From the NCBI GenBank assembly GCA_003279015.1, contig QCBV01000009.1, positions 1 through 63,965 of the forward strand: 63,965 nucleotides of DNA, read 5' to 3'. The notes beneath the pieces were generated by a model. That model did not search any database. It was not told the DNA's origin and worked only from the letters and a program-made list of their open reading frames with translations. Each line of letters starts with the position of its first letter. Position 1 is the stretch's first letter. This stretch comes from Prochlorococcus sp. AG-347-J19. GTDB lineage: Bacteria > Cyanobacteriota > Cyanobacteriia > PCC-6307 > Cyanobiaceae. This document shows, in pieces, positions 25,102 through 34,076 of this stretch. Made by a program: the position numbers and the translations under genes.

Positions 25102-25887
25102 TTAACTATATATTTCTCTCAACATTTTGAGTGAAGATAGATCCTTCTCTAGTTGAGTAGAGATCCAAGTCTCAATAATAAATAATATTTTAAGCCAGAC
25201 TTTTTTTGGTCCCAACAACTCTCCATTAGATTTTATTGGTAATTCGGGGAATAGAAGTCTCTGTAATAGAGCAACTTCAGATGCATTTATTTTTAGATTA
25301 CTTTGAGGATCTTCCATGGACGAAAACCCTTCACTTGGCAAATAATAACAACTCCATTCCCAATTTCCTAAAGGTGGAATAATAGGTTCTCCAGTTTTAC
25401 AGCAATGATGAATTGGTAAATTTATACCTCCAATGGCTAATAGATGGATTAAAGATTGAATACTCATTGAGAGCATTCTAATATCGTCTTCTTTAGATTC
25501 TTCATATAAATAAATCCTATCTAGATGCGCAAGGACACAAGATAAATAGTTTTGTTGCTTGTCATTATTACCAACTAATAAAAAAGTTAATTCAGTTATT
25601 GCTTGGGCGGCTGCAAGACATTCAATATTTTTCCCTAGACCAGAATAGCTTTTTAATATTTTAATTTGACGTACAGATTTAAGATTTCTTTTTCCAAAAA
25701 TTTGTAGACTTAAATATGTTAATGGAGTAGCTGCGGCAAGACTACTTTTTGGACGCCTAGCACCAGGTACCGCTAAGCGAACAATCCCTTGCGCATCAGT
25801 AAGAATAGTTACTAATCTATCATTCTCGCCTAATGGAGAAGCTTTAATACAGAGACCTTCTAGTCTGCACTCACCAGAACCAGACAT
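25102..25887 (-). CDS. recO: DNA repair protein RecO
   Basis: The 261-residue protein has an N-terminal OB fold (LEGLCIKASPLGENDRLVTILT, then GIVRLAVPGARRPKSSLA) and a C-terminal helical region with a partial zinc-ribbon-like CC-KTGEPI. RecO promotes RecA loading in gap repair. It starts one base after the stop of the DeoC-like gene, so the two are translationally linked, an arrangement retained despite unrelated functions. Confidence 0.9.
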   Translation of the reverse strand: MSGSGECRLEGLCIKASPLGENDRLVTILTDAQGIVRLAVPGARRPKSSLAAATPLTYLSLQIFGKRNLKSVRQIKILKSYSGLGKNIECLAAAQAITELTFLLVGNNDKQQNYLSCVLAHLDRIYLYEESKEDDIRMLSMSIQSLIHLLAIGGINLPIHHCCKTGEPIIPPLGNWEWSCYYLPSEGFSSMEDPQSNLKINASEVALLQRLLFPELPIKSNGELLGPKKVWLKILFIIETWISTQLEKDLSSLKMLREIYS

Positions 25888-26547
25888 TTAAATAACCTTT
25901 ACTTCTTGAAAAATCTCACAAAAATTAGAAGTTCCCACGCAACTAATTCCATTATCAAACAAATCAATAACTTGTGTCAGTTTTTTTATACCACCCACAA
26001 CTTTAATTTGATTTTGGGATCCCGTTATTTTTAGTATTTCCGCTACATCATTTGATGTAATAGTGGGTCCAAAACCGTCCCCGAATTGAAAATTTTTTAT
26101 TCCTAATTCCAAAGATATTTCTATCGCATTGTACAAAACTTCTTTTTGTAGTTTTGATTTATTTATGATTATTGAAACTGGTAATCCAGATAACTTCACT
26201 TGCTCAATTTCAGCAGCGAAAGTTTCTAAGTTTCTTTTTGATAAATTGATAAAGTTTGGGATATATTCAATTCCGTTCGCACCTTTATCTTTTGCAAAAT
26301 TAACTAATTCTTCAATAAACGTAATTGGTAAATCTGCTAGAGGGTAAGAAATGAGTGCGTTTATGTTTGCGCTGTAATTGCTCAAGCGGTTTTTAAAATC
26401 ATCTAAATAATTAAGTGAAGTAGAAATATTCTTGATATTATATTTTTTTATTAAATCGCAATTTGCGCAGAAATCTTCCCAAGTTAGATAGGGGTTAATA
26501 ATAATGGCATGAATTTTTTCGTTTAATTCATATTCAATATTGGGCAT
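25888..26547 (-). CDS. DeoC-like TIM-barrel protein, probably catalytically altered
   Basis: The 219-residue protein has the deoxyribose-phosphate aldolase layout: ALISYPLADLP corresponds to the VIGFPLG segment, and KVVGGIKK corresponds to the KPAGGVRT segment near the C-terminus. However, where DeoC has the Schiff-base lysine (FIKTSTG), this protein reads FQFGDGFGP. It is thus unlikely to be a classical DERA enzyme. It lies between hpf and recO, all on the minus strand with 0-8 bp gaps. Confidence 0.7.
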   Translation of the reverse strand: MPNIEYELNEKIHAIIINPYLTWEDFCANCDLIKKYNIKNISTSLNYLDDFKNRLSNYSANINALISYPLADLPITFIEELVNFAKDKGANGIEYIPNFINLSKRNLETFAAEIEQVKLSGLPVSIIINKSKLQKEVLYNAIEISLELGIKNFQFGDGFGPTITSNDVAEILKITGSQNQIKVVGGIKKLTQVIDLFDNGISCVGTSNFCEIFQEVKVI

Positions 26548-26554
26548 TTAAAAG

Positions 26555-27139
26555 TTATTTAGATTGAATCAGTCCATAACCTCCATGATTCCTCTTATAT
26601 ATGACTTGAAGTTCATTATTTTTTTTATTTCGAAAAACATAGAAATCATGATCTATTAGATCTAATTGTTTTCTTGCTTCTTCTGATGAAATTGGATTCA
26701 TTTCAAAGTATTTATTTTTTATAGATGGCTCAGGCAGACTTGCTTCTATTCCTTCTTTAAGTAAAGTTTCATCTAAAAATCTTGATTCCGTGGTCTCAAT
26801 TGAGAAAGACTCTTTATTTTTAAATTGATTATTATGAATAGTTTTATTGTTTCTTTCTTTGTACTTACGTAATTTTCTACAAAGTTTATTTGAAACTAAA
26901 TCAATGCTTGAGTATAGATTTTCAGTTTTTTCTTCAGCTCTAATTACAGTACCATTTGCAAAAATAGTAACTTCTGCCGTTTGGAACGAGACTCTTGGGT
27001 TCTTCTCTATTGAAAGGTGTATGTCTGCTTCTTTAACGATATCCTTATAGTGATGAGTTGCTTTTTCTATCTTTGCCTCAGTATATTCTTTTAATGCTCC
27101 AGTGAGCTCAAGATTCTTTCCATGGATTAAAATTTTCAT
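26555..27139 (-). CDS. hpf: Long-form ribosome hibernation promoting factor (LrtA)
   Basis: The 194-residue protein has an N-terminal ribosome-binding beta-alpha domain (MKILIHGKNLELTGALKEY, ADIHLSIEKN, VIRAEEKTENLYSSIDLV). After a linker, a C-terminal dimerisation domain follows (MNPISSEEARKQLDLIDHDFYVF). The long form dimerises 70S ribosomes to 100S at night or in starvation; the cyanobacterial homologue is the light-repressed LrtA. It is divergent from lipB with a 44-bp gap holding both promoters. Confidence 0.93.
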   Translation of the reverse strand: MKILIHGKNLELTGALKEYTEAKIEKATHHYKDIVKEADIHLSIEKNPRVSFQTAEVTIFANGTVIRAEEKTENLYSSIDLVSNKLCRKLRKYKERNNKTIHNNQFKNKESFSIETTESRFLDETLLKEGIEASLPEPSIKNKYFEMNPISSEEARKQLDLIDHDFYVFRNKKNNELQVIYKRNHGGYGLIQSK

Positions 27140-27183
27140 AACAAATCTAAAAATATTTACTTACTTTCTAAATCTACTTAAAT

Positions 27184-27834
27184 ATGGTTAATAGAACAGC
27201 AATAATTAAACAACCTGATAAAATTACTTTTTTCAATGATGTTTATAAATTACAAAAAGAATATCAAGAGGCATTGATTTTAGATAACTCTAATCCTGAT
27301 TTTATCTGGATAGGGGAGCATCAACTCTGTTATACCTTAGGTAGAGGATCTAATTACGATAATTTACTATTTTCTCTGAATGATGCTAGATATGACGTTT
27401 TTAAGATTGATAGAGGTGGTGAGGTAACTTGTCATATGCCAGGACAATTAGTGACGTATTTGGTTTTAGATTTGAAAAATTTTAATAAAGATTTAAATTG
27501 GTACTTAAGAAAAATTGAAGAAATTATTATAAAAATCCTTGGAACTTTTAATATTGAATGTTATTCAAGAAAAGGGTTTACTGGTGTTTGGATAGGAAAT
27601 AAGAAAATTGCATCAATTGGAATTGGATGTAAAAGATGGATTACGATAAATGGATTTTCAATCAATATTGACTGCGAATTAGAAAACTTTAATAATATTG
27701 TTCCTTGCGGAATAGAAAATTGTCTTATGGCAAATATGATTGATTACAACAAAAATCTAAATATTCAAGAAGTCAAGAGAATTGTTAAAAAAATCATTCA
27801 GGAAGAATTTAATTTTGATTTTGTATCAAAATAG
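27184..27834 (+). CDS. lipB: Octanoyl-[ACP]:protein transferase LipB
   Basis: Transfers octanoate from ACP to lipoyl domains, the first step of lipoate attachment. The 216-residue protein shows [27 protein letters not shown] (catalytic Lys) and VPCGIEN (catalytic Cys). A target, the lipoyl domain of PDH E2, is encoded about 2.7 kb downstream. Confidence 0.93.
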   Translation: MVNRTAIIKQPDKITFFNDVYKLQKEYQEALILDNSNPDFIWIGEHQLCYTLGRGSNYDNLLFSLNDARYDVFKIDRGGEVTCHMPGQLVTYLVLDLKNFNKDLNWYLRKIEEIIIKILGTFNIECYSRKGFTGVWIGNKKIASIGIGCKRWITINGFSINIDCELENFNNIVPCGIENCLMANMIDYNKNLNIQEVKRIVKKIIQEEFNFDFVSK

Positions 27835-27861
27835 AAATTAAAATTTCAAAATCAATTTAAT

Positions 27862-29805
27862 ATGGGTGATTTAGCATATTGGCCTTCAGCCAAACCTCTT
27901 TCTAAAAAAGATAAATTTGCTAAAAATAGAGATTTTATTAAGAACATTCATCATGTAGATCAAATTTGGGAAAAATTAAAATTTAAATGTGCTGATACTT
28001 TAGCTGTTTGCGATTTAAGAGGGAAATACAAAGAAAAATTTTCTTATTCTGAGCTTGCTGATTTAATAACAAAAGTCTCTTCTTCATTTAAAAATTATGG
28101 TTTAGTAAAGGGTGATGTAGTTACCGTAATATCTGAAAATTCACCAAGGTGGCTAGTCGTAGATCAAGGCTTAATGCGTTTAGGAGCCATTAATGCAGTG
28201 AGAGGTATTAATTCTCCTTCAGTAGAATTAGAATATATTATTGAGCATTCCAATTCAGTAGGTCTAGTAGTTCAATCTAAGGAGATTTGGCTGAAGTTAA
28301 ATAACAAAGAAGAATTAAAAAATAGACTGAAATTTATAATCAATTTAGAAGATGAACAATTTGAAAGTTTAATAAGTTGGAGTAAATTTATAAGTTCAGT
28401 AGAAAAAGAAAATTCACAAAATAATAATCTTGAAAAATTTAATCCAGAAATTGATGACGTTGCTACTATTCTTTACACTTCTGGGACAACAGGAAAACCT
28501 AAAGGCGTCCCCTTGACTCATGCAAATTTTTTGCATCAAATAATCAATTTAGCCTATATCGCTGATCCAGAACCCGGGACCTCTGTACTAAGCGTTTTAC
28601 CTATCTGGCATTCTTATGAGAGGAGTGCTGAATACTTCTTTTTTTCTTGTGGTTGTTCTCAATACTATACAATTCCAAAATTTCTGAAAGATGATATTAC
28701 ACAAGTAAAACCTGTTGTCATGGCTACTGTACCAAGACTTTGGGAGGCAATACATGATGGTTTTTTCCAGGCGTTGAAAAAAATGCCTTCCAAAAAGCAA
28801 AAACTTATTAAGTTTTTGATAGGTAATAGTTCAGTTTTCAAAAGAAGTCTAAGAAAGATAAGAAATTTAGATATCAATCAAACAACTTTTAAATCAAAAA
28901 TACCTTTACTGGGTTCTGTTATTGGCCGATATCCGTTACATAAATTGTCTACTATTTTTTTATGGCCGAATATTCTTAGACAACTATGTGGAGAAAAACT
29001 GAAATTTCCAATTAATGGCGGAGGTGCATTGCCAGAACATGTGGATCTTTTTTTTGAATCTTTAGGTGTAGATGTTTTGGTGGGATATGGTCTCACAGAA
29101 ACTAGTCCAGTATTAACTTGTAGGAGAAGAGAATTAAATGTTAGAGGATCATCCGGTCAGCCTCTAGCATTTACCGAAATCAAAATAGTAAATGATGATA
29201 AAAAAGAGATTCTGAAGTTCAGAGAAGTTGGAAAAATTCTTGTTAAGGGCCCACAAGTAATGAAAGGTTACCTTAATAATGAATTAGCTACAAAAGATGT
29301 TTTGTCCAAGGATGGTTGGTTTGATACTGGTGATTTAGGTTTCCTAATACCAAATGGTTCTCTCTTTATAACAGGAAGAGCCAAGGATACAATAGTTCTA
29401 TCAAGTGGTGAAAATATAGAACCTAATCCGCTTGAGACCGAAATACTCAGTTCTGAATTTATTAATCAGATTCAACTAGTAGGGCAAGACAAGAAATGTT
29501 TAACAGCCCTTGTGGTGCCTAATGTCGAATTGGTTAAAAACAAGTTTTCGGAAGAAGACCTTTCGAAATTAAACCTTAATAAGAATATTGGTACATTTTT
29601 TAAATCAAAAATTAATAATTTGCTTAAAAGTCGATTAGGAGCAAGATCAGAAGAACAAATATTAGACTGTTATTTTGTTGATGCCTTTACTTTAGAAAAT
29701 GGTTTGTTAACACAAACTCTTAAACAAAAAAGAAAAGAAATTGAAAAAAAATATTCATTACAAATAGAAAATATGTATGAAAACAAATTTAGTAAGAAAA
29801 TTTGA
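27862..29805 (+). CDS. AMP-forming acyl-CoA/acyl-ACP synthetase
   Basis: The 647-residue ANL-superfamily enzyme has P-loop LYTSGTTGKPKGVPLTH, motif GYGLTETSPVL, adenine/ribose motif GWFDTGDLGF and hinge GRAKDTIVLSSGENIEP. In cyanobacteria this family member usually acts as acyl-ACP synthetase (Aas), recycling free fatty acids, although it is often named fadD. It starts 27 bp after lipB, linking two acyl-ACP-related functions. Confidence 0.88.
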   Translation: MGDLAYWPSAKPLSKKDKFAKNRDFIKNIHHVDQIWEKLKFKCADTLAVCDLRGKYKEKFSYSELADLITKVSSSFKNYGLVKGDVVTVISENSPRWLVVDQGLMRLGAINAVRGINSPSVELEYIIEHSNSVGLVVQSKEIWLKLNNKEELKNRLKFIINLEDEQFESLISWSKFISSVEKENSQNNNLEKFNPEIDDVATILYTSGTTGKPKGVPLTHANFLHQIINLAYIADPEPGTSVLSVLPIWHSYERSAEYFFFSCGCSQYYTIPKFLKDDITQVKPVVMATVPRLWEAIHDGFFQALKKMPSKKQKLIKFLIGNSSVFKRSLRKIRNLDINQTTFKSKIPLLGSVIGRYPLHKLSTIFLWPNILRQLCGEKLKFPINGGGALPEHVDLFFESLGVDVLVGYGLTETSPVLTCRRRELNVRGSSGQPLAFTEIKIVNDDKKEILKFREVGKILVKGPQVMKGYLNNELATKDVLSKDGWFDTGDLGFLIPNGSLFITGRAKDTIVLSSGENIEPNPLETEILSSEFINQIQLVGQDKKCLTALVVPNVELVKNKFSEEDLSKLNLNKNIGTFFKSKINNLLKSRLGARSEEQILDCYFVDAFTLENGLLTQTLKQKRKEIEKKYSLQIENMYENKFSKKI

Positions 29806-29843
29806 TTTGTTCTATCTATATTGAAAAGGTAATTTAATTTTTT

Positions 29844-30284
29844 ATGGAAACAAAAAACTCAATATCTATAAAGCGCTCAATAGCTATTAAAGCTGTAGTT
29901 ACACCAACTTGGAAGGAAGATGCTGAAAAAGAATTAAGTAAAGCAATTTCAAACATCGACCAACAATTATCTCAACTTGAGCAGGAGGGGCAGCAAATAG
30001 TAAATAATATTAGATCACAATCGGTAAATCCTCTAGATCCAAGAGTTCAAGAACAGGTTAGTCAGGTGCAACAACAAGTCGCAGCAAAACGAAATGAAAT
30101 TGAAGAACAAAAAAGAAATCTACTTCAACAACAGAGTCAAGTTCGCGAATTAAAAATGGACGAAATTGTTGATCAAGGACAAGTGGATAGTTTCTGTGAT
30201 GTCACTGTGGGCGATAATCTTATTGAAAAAATGCAAGTCTCAATTACTGTTAAAGATGGCGTTATTCAATCTATAAATAATTAA
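29844..30284 (+). CDS. YlqD family protein
   Basis: The 146-residue protein is dominated by a Gln/Glu-rich coiled coil (about residues 28-105), flanked by short beta strands (SIKRSIAIKAVVTPTW and VDSFCDVTVGDNLIEKMQVSI). This is the pattern of YlqD proteins, whose function is unknown. It lies 38 bp after the acyl synthetase. Confidence 0.72.
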   Translation: METKNSISIKRSIAIKAVVTPTWKEDAEKELSKAISNIDQQLSQLEQEGQQIVNNIRSQSVNPLDPRVQEQVSQVQQQVAAKRNEIEEQKRNLLQQQSQVRELKMDEIVDQGQVDSFCDVTVGDNLIEKMQVSITVKDGVIQSINN

Positions 30285-30408
30285 AGAAAAGATTTAGCAT
30301 TTTTGATAAAAACAAGTAAATCTGAATTGGCGAAAAGTTTTAAATTCTAATCGATTTAAATTATTACTTTCTTAAGTTTTAAGAGTTTCCACTGAGAACA
30401 TGATTTCG

Positions 30409-30414
30409 TATAAT
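30409..30414 (+). promoter_or_regulatory. Probable -10 element for pdhC
   Basis: A perfect TATAAT within the 220-bp gap upstream of the PDH E2 gene would give a leader of roughly 80 nt. The leader contains a direct repeat GTAGACA (30453-30459 and 30465-30471). No convincing -35 hexamer is visible. Confidence 0.5.
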
Positions 30415-30504
30415 AATAACAAGTGTTTAAAAGGCGTCTAACCTCATAAATAGTAGACACTTTGGTAGACAGTCTTTGAAAACCATTGCTATAACTAATT
30501 TCCT

Positions 30505-31872
30505 ATGTCTCACGAAATATTCATGCCTGCCTTGAGTTCTACTATGACGGAGGGCAAGATTGTGGAATGGTTGAAAAATCCTGGAGATAAGGTGGAAAGA
30601 GGAGAATCTGTCTTGGTTGTTGAATCTGATAAGGCAGATATGGATGTTGAATCTTTTCAAGATGGATATCTTGCAGCAGTTTTAATGCCTGCCGGCAGCA
30701 CTGCACCTGTTGGCGAAACTATCGGTCTCATTGTAGAAAATGAGGATGAGATAGCTTCTGTCCAAGAACAAAATAAAGGAAATCAACCCGAAGCCTCAAC
30801 TTCAGACCAACTTGAATTGGTAAGCAATAAAACTGAAGAAAAACCAGTAGTCCAGTCTGAAAATATCAAGAAAGAAGCTGAAGAAGTCGTCTTAAAGAGT
30901 GAAAAGCCTGTCCCATCTTTTAATGTCGATCAAATTAATGCCGCAACAAATAATGTTTCTTCGAGGATAATTGCATCTCCAAGAGCTAAAAAACTAGCCT
31001 CTCAAATGGGTGTTGATTTAGCAAAAGTTCATGGATCTGGCCCTCATGGAAGGATTCAAGCAGATGATATTTTAAAAGCTAATGGCCAACCTGTTTCTAT
31101 ACCATGGATAGGAGAAGGTGGTTCTCCTGCAAGTATTCCTGGTGCAAATTTGGGAGTTGAAAGTAAACCAGAAACTTCAGGAAATAGTTTTGGTAATCCT
31201 GGAGAAACAGTTCAATTTAATACTCTTCAAAAAGCGGTAAATAAAAATATGGAATCTAGCTTAGATGTTCCATGTTTTAGGGTGGGTTACTCTATCAATA
31301 CAGATAAATTAGATAATTTCTACAAAAAGGTAAAACAGAACGGAGTTACTATGACTGCGTTACTTGTAAAGGCAGTTGCAAAGTCACTAAAGAAACATCC
31401 TCAAGTTAACTCAAGCTTTTCAGAAAATGGAATTTCTTATCCAGAAAATATAAATATTGCTGTTGCTGTTGCAATGGAAGATGGGGGACTAATAACTCCA
31501 GTATTAAAAGAACCATGCAATACTGATTTATTTGAATTATCTAGGGAATGGAAAGATCTCGTAAAAAGATCGAGATCAAAACAATTAGAACCAGATGAAT
31601 ACTCAACGGGAACTTTTACCTTATCTAACCTTGGTATGTTTGGTGTTGATAGATTTGACGCAATACTACCTCCAGGTACCGGTGCGATCTTAGCGATAGC
31701 ATCATCGAAACCAACTGTAGTAGCTAATAGTGATGGTTCAATATCAGTTAAAAAAATAATGCAAGTAAATCTTACAGCTGATCATAGAGTGATCTATGGA
31801 GCTGATGGTGCTTCATTCTTGAAAGACTTGGCTAACCTGATTGAAAATGAGCCAGAGACACTTGTATCTTAA
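30505..31872 (+). CDS. pdhC: Pyruvate dehydrogenase E2, dihydrolipoamide acetyltransferase
   Basis: The 455-residue protein has one N-terminal lipoyl domain (lipoylated Lys in VESDKADMDVESF), a long Glu/Lys/Pro linker, a peripheral subunit-binding domain (SPRAKKLASQMGVDLAKVHGSG) and a catalytic domain ending with TADHRVIYGADGA (active-site His). It makes acetyl-CoA from acetyl-dihydrolipoamide. The isolated E2 gene away from E1 and E3 is normal for cyanobacteria. Confidence 0.93.
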   Translation: MSHEIFMPALSSTMTEGKIVEWLKNPGDKVERGESVLVVESDKADMDVESFQDGYLAAVLMPAGSTAPVGETIGLIVENEDEIASVQEQNKGNQPEASTSDQLELVSNKTEEKPVVQSENIKKEAEEVVLKSEKPVPSFNVDQINAATNNVSSRIIASPRAKKLASQMGVDLAKVHGSGPHGRIQADDILKANGQPVSIPWIGEGGSPASIPGANLGVESKPETSGNSFGNPGETVQFNTLQKAVNKNMESSLDVPCFRVGYSINTDKLDNFYKKVKQNGVTMTALLVKAVAKSLKKHPQVNSSFSENGISYPENINIAVAVAMEDGGLITPVLKEPCNTDLFELSREWKDLVKRSRSKQLEPDEYSTGTFTLSNLGMFGVDRFDAILPPGTGAILAIASSKPTVVANSDGSISVKKIMQVNLTADHRVIYGADGASFLKDLANLIENEPETLVS

Positions 31873-31878
31873 ATTTAA

Positions 31879-33003
31879 TTGATTTCTCAAATTAATAAAG
31901 AAGAAAGAGATTATAGGCTTGAATCTTATGATTATTTACTTGATCCTTCATTAATTGCTAGTAAACCTTCTGCAATTAGGCATGAATCAAGATTGATGAT
32001 AGTTAGAAATAGTGTTTTAGAAGAAGACTGCTTAACTAATAAATTTACCAAGAATCTTTTAGATGAATTTAGAGAAGGCGATCTTATAGTTGTTAACAAT
32101 ACCAAGGTAATGAAAGCTAGGTTAAAAGTTGAATTAGAAAATGGGACGTTAGTCGAATTATTAGTCTTAGAGAGATCCCATAAATGTGTTTGGTTATGTT
32201 TGGCAAAGCCAGCGAAAAAGTTAAAAATAAATAGAAAAATAATATTAAAATCTCCTTCTGCGCAAGATATTAATTTGATGGTTGATGGGGTTGATGAAGA
32301 AACTGGAGGGAGATTTATTAAATTTCCTGAAAATATAACTGATCTCAATTCAATGAATGACCTTCTTGATAAATACGGGGAAATCCCTCTCCCCCCTTAT
32401 ATAAAAAATATAGAAGAAGAATCTTTTCATGAGAATAGTTATCAAACTGAGTATGCAACTAATCCAGGGGCCGTTGCTGCGCCAACTGCTGGTTTACACT
32501 TAAGCAAAAGTCTTATTTCCAATCTAAAAAAAAAAGGAGTAATAATTTTACCGATAACTTTGCACGTGGGCTATGGAACATTCAAGCCAATTGATCAAGA
32601 AGATCTAAGCAACTTAAAACTTCATAAGGAATGGGTAAGTGTTAATAAGGAAGTAGTGGAGGAAATAAAAAAAATAAAGAAAACAGATAGAAGAATAATT
32701 GCTATTGGAACAACTAGCGTGAGAGCTCTTGAAAGTTGTTACTCTGACGAAATTAATGACTATATTCCCATAGCGAAGTACGTGGATTTAGTAATTAAGC
32801 CAGGTTATAAATTTAAGGTAGTTGATGGATTATTAACTAATTTTCATCTTCCTAAAAGTTCATTATTACTTTTAGTAAGTGCAATGATTGGTAGAGAAAG
32901 ATTATTAGATTTGTATAAAAAAGCCATAAAAGAAAAATTTAGATTTTTCTCTTATGGCGATGCGATGTATATTTCACCAGATTCATTACTGGAGAAAAAA
33001 TAG
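31879..33003 (+). CDS. queA: S-adenosylmethionine:tRNA ribosyltransferase-isomerase
   Basis: Makes epoxyqueuosine in tRNA. The 374-residue protein has RDYRLESYDYLLDPSLIA, RHESRLMIV, GDLIVVNNTKVMKARL, the central NPGAVAAPTAGLHLS and LHVGYGTFKP, and the terminal FFSYGDAMYI. The TTG at 31879 is the only start giving the whole N-terminus. Its stop is 2 bp from the convergent cysK stop. Confidence 0.93.
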   Translation: MISQINKEERDYRLESYDYLLDPSLIASKPSAIRHESRLMIVRNSVLEEDCLTNKFTKNLLDEFREGDLIVVNNTKVMKARLKVELENGTLVELLVLERSHKCVWLCLAKPAKKLKINRKIILKSPSAQDINLMVDGVDEETGGRFIKFPENITDLNSMNDLLDKYGEIPLPPYIKNIEEESFHENSYQTEYATNPGAVAAPTAGLHLSKSLISNLKKKGVIILPITLHVGYGTFKPIDQEDLSNLKLHKEWVSVNKEVVEEIKKIKKTDRRIIAIGTTSVRALESCYSDEINDYIPIAKYVDLVIKPGYKFKVVDGLLTNFHLPKSSLLLLVSAMIGRERLLDLYKKAIKEKFRFFSYGDAMYISPDSLLEKK

Positions 33004-33005
33004 AT

Positions 33006-33992
33006 TTAAGCTTTGACTGGTTCTTGAATGATTCCGCTTGGAACTTCAGTAAACATGATTGATGATAAATATCTCTCTGCTAAATCAGGTAGAACAACTA
33101 CAATAGTTTTTCCCGCATACTCATCTTGTTCAGCTAATCTAACAGCAGCAGCAGCAGCAGCTCCACAAGATATTCCGACTAATAGACCTTCTTCTTTTGC
33201 TAATCTTAGAGCCATCTCGATTGACTCGTCATTTGTCACCTGTTCAACCTTATCAACAATTGATAAGTCAAGGTTCTTAGGAATAAATCCTGCTCCAATT
33301 CCTTGAATTTTATGTGGTCCAGATTTAACCTCTTCTCCATTCATTGTCTGTGTAATAACAGGACTATGTGATGGTTCTACAGCTACAGAAGTAATATTTT
33401 TGCCCTTTTCTTGCTTAATGTATCTTGAAACTCCTGTAATTGTGCCGCCAGTTCCAACCCCTGCAACTAAGACATCAATTTCACCATCGCAATCATCCCA
33501 GATTTCTGGTCCAGTAGTTTTGAAATGAATTTCAGGGTTTGCTGGATTATCAAATTGACCTGGCATGAAATATTGAGAAGGATTACTTTCTGCAATTTCT
33601 TTAGCCTTAGCTATTGCTCCAGGCATACCTTTAGATGCTTCTGTTAAAACAATTTCAGCACCCAATACTGCCATAACCCTTCTTCTTTCAATTGACATGG
33701 ATTCTGGCATTGTAAGGATGAGTTTATAACCTCTTGCTGAAGCAGTAAAAGCTAGAGCAATTCCTGTATTTCCAGAAGTTGGCTCAACAATAGTTTTGTC
33801 TTTTGTAAGCTTCCCACTTTTCTCGGCATCCCAGATCATGTTGGCGCCAATCCTGCATTTGACACTATAAGCAGGGTTTCTACCTTCAATTTTTGCAAGT
33901 ACTGTAGCTTTCGCGTTTTTAGTAACTGATTTTAATTTTACTAATGGAGTGTTTCCAATAGCAAAACTATTGTCCTCATAAATTTTTGCCAT
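33006..33992 (-). CDS. cysK: Cysteine synthase (O-acetylserine sulfhydrylase)
   Basis: The 328-residue PLP enzyme makes cysteine from O-acetylserine and sulfide. The PLP lysine is in [11 protein letters not shown]; the asparagine loop is [11 protein letters not shown]; the phosphate loop is [12 protein letters not shown]; it ends with [10 protein letters not shown] and [13 protein letters not shown]. It is next to two transsulfuration-type genes on the same strand, forming a sulfur amino-acid cluster. Confidence 0.94.
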   Translation of the reverse strand: MAKIYEDNSFAIGNTPLVKLKSVTKNAKATVLAKIEGRNPAYSVKCRIGANMIWDAEKSGKLTKDKTIVEPTSGNTGIALAFTASARGYKLILTMPESMSIERRRVMAVLGAEIVLTEASKGMPGAIAKAKEIAESNPSQYFMPGQFDNPANPEIHFKTTGPEIWDDCDGEIDVLVAGVGTGGTITGVSRYIKQEKGKNITSVAVEPSHSPVITQTMNGEEVKSGPHKIQGIGAGFIPKNLDLSIVDKVEQVTNDESIEMALRLAKEEGLLVGISCGAAAAAAVRLAEQDEYAGKTIVVVLPDLAERYLSSIMFTEVPSGIIQEPVKA

Positions 33993-34076
33993 TTATATAT
34001 TGAGAAAATATATATTAATACTAACTATTATTCAGAAAAAGAGTATATAAGTTTCTATACGGTAAATACTAGGAAT

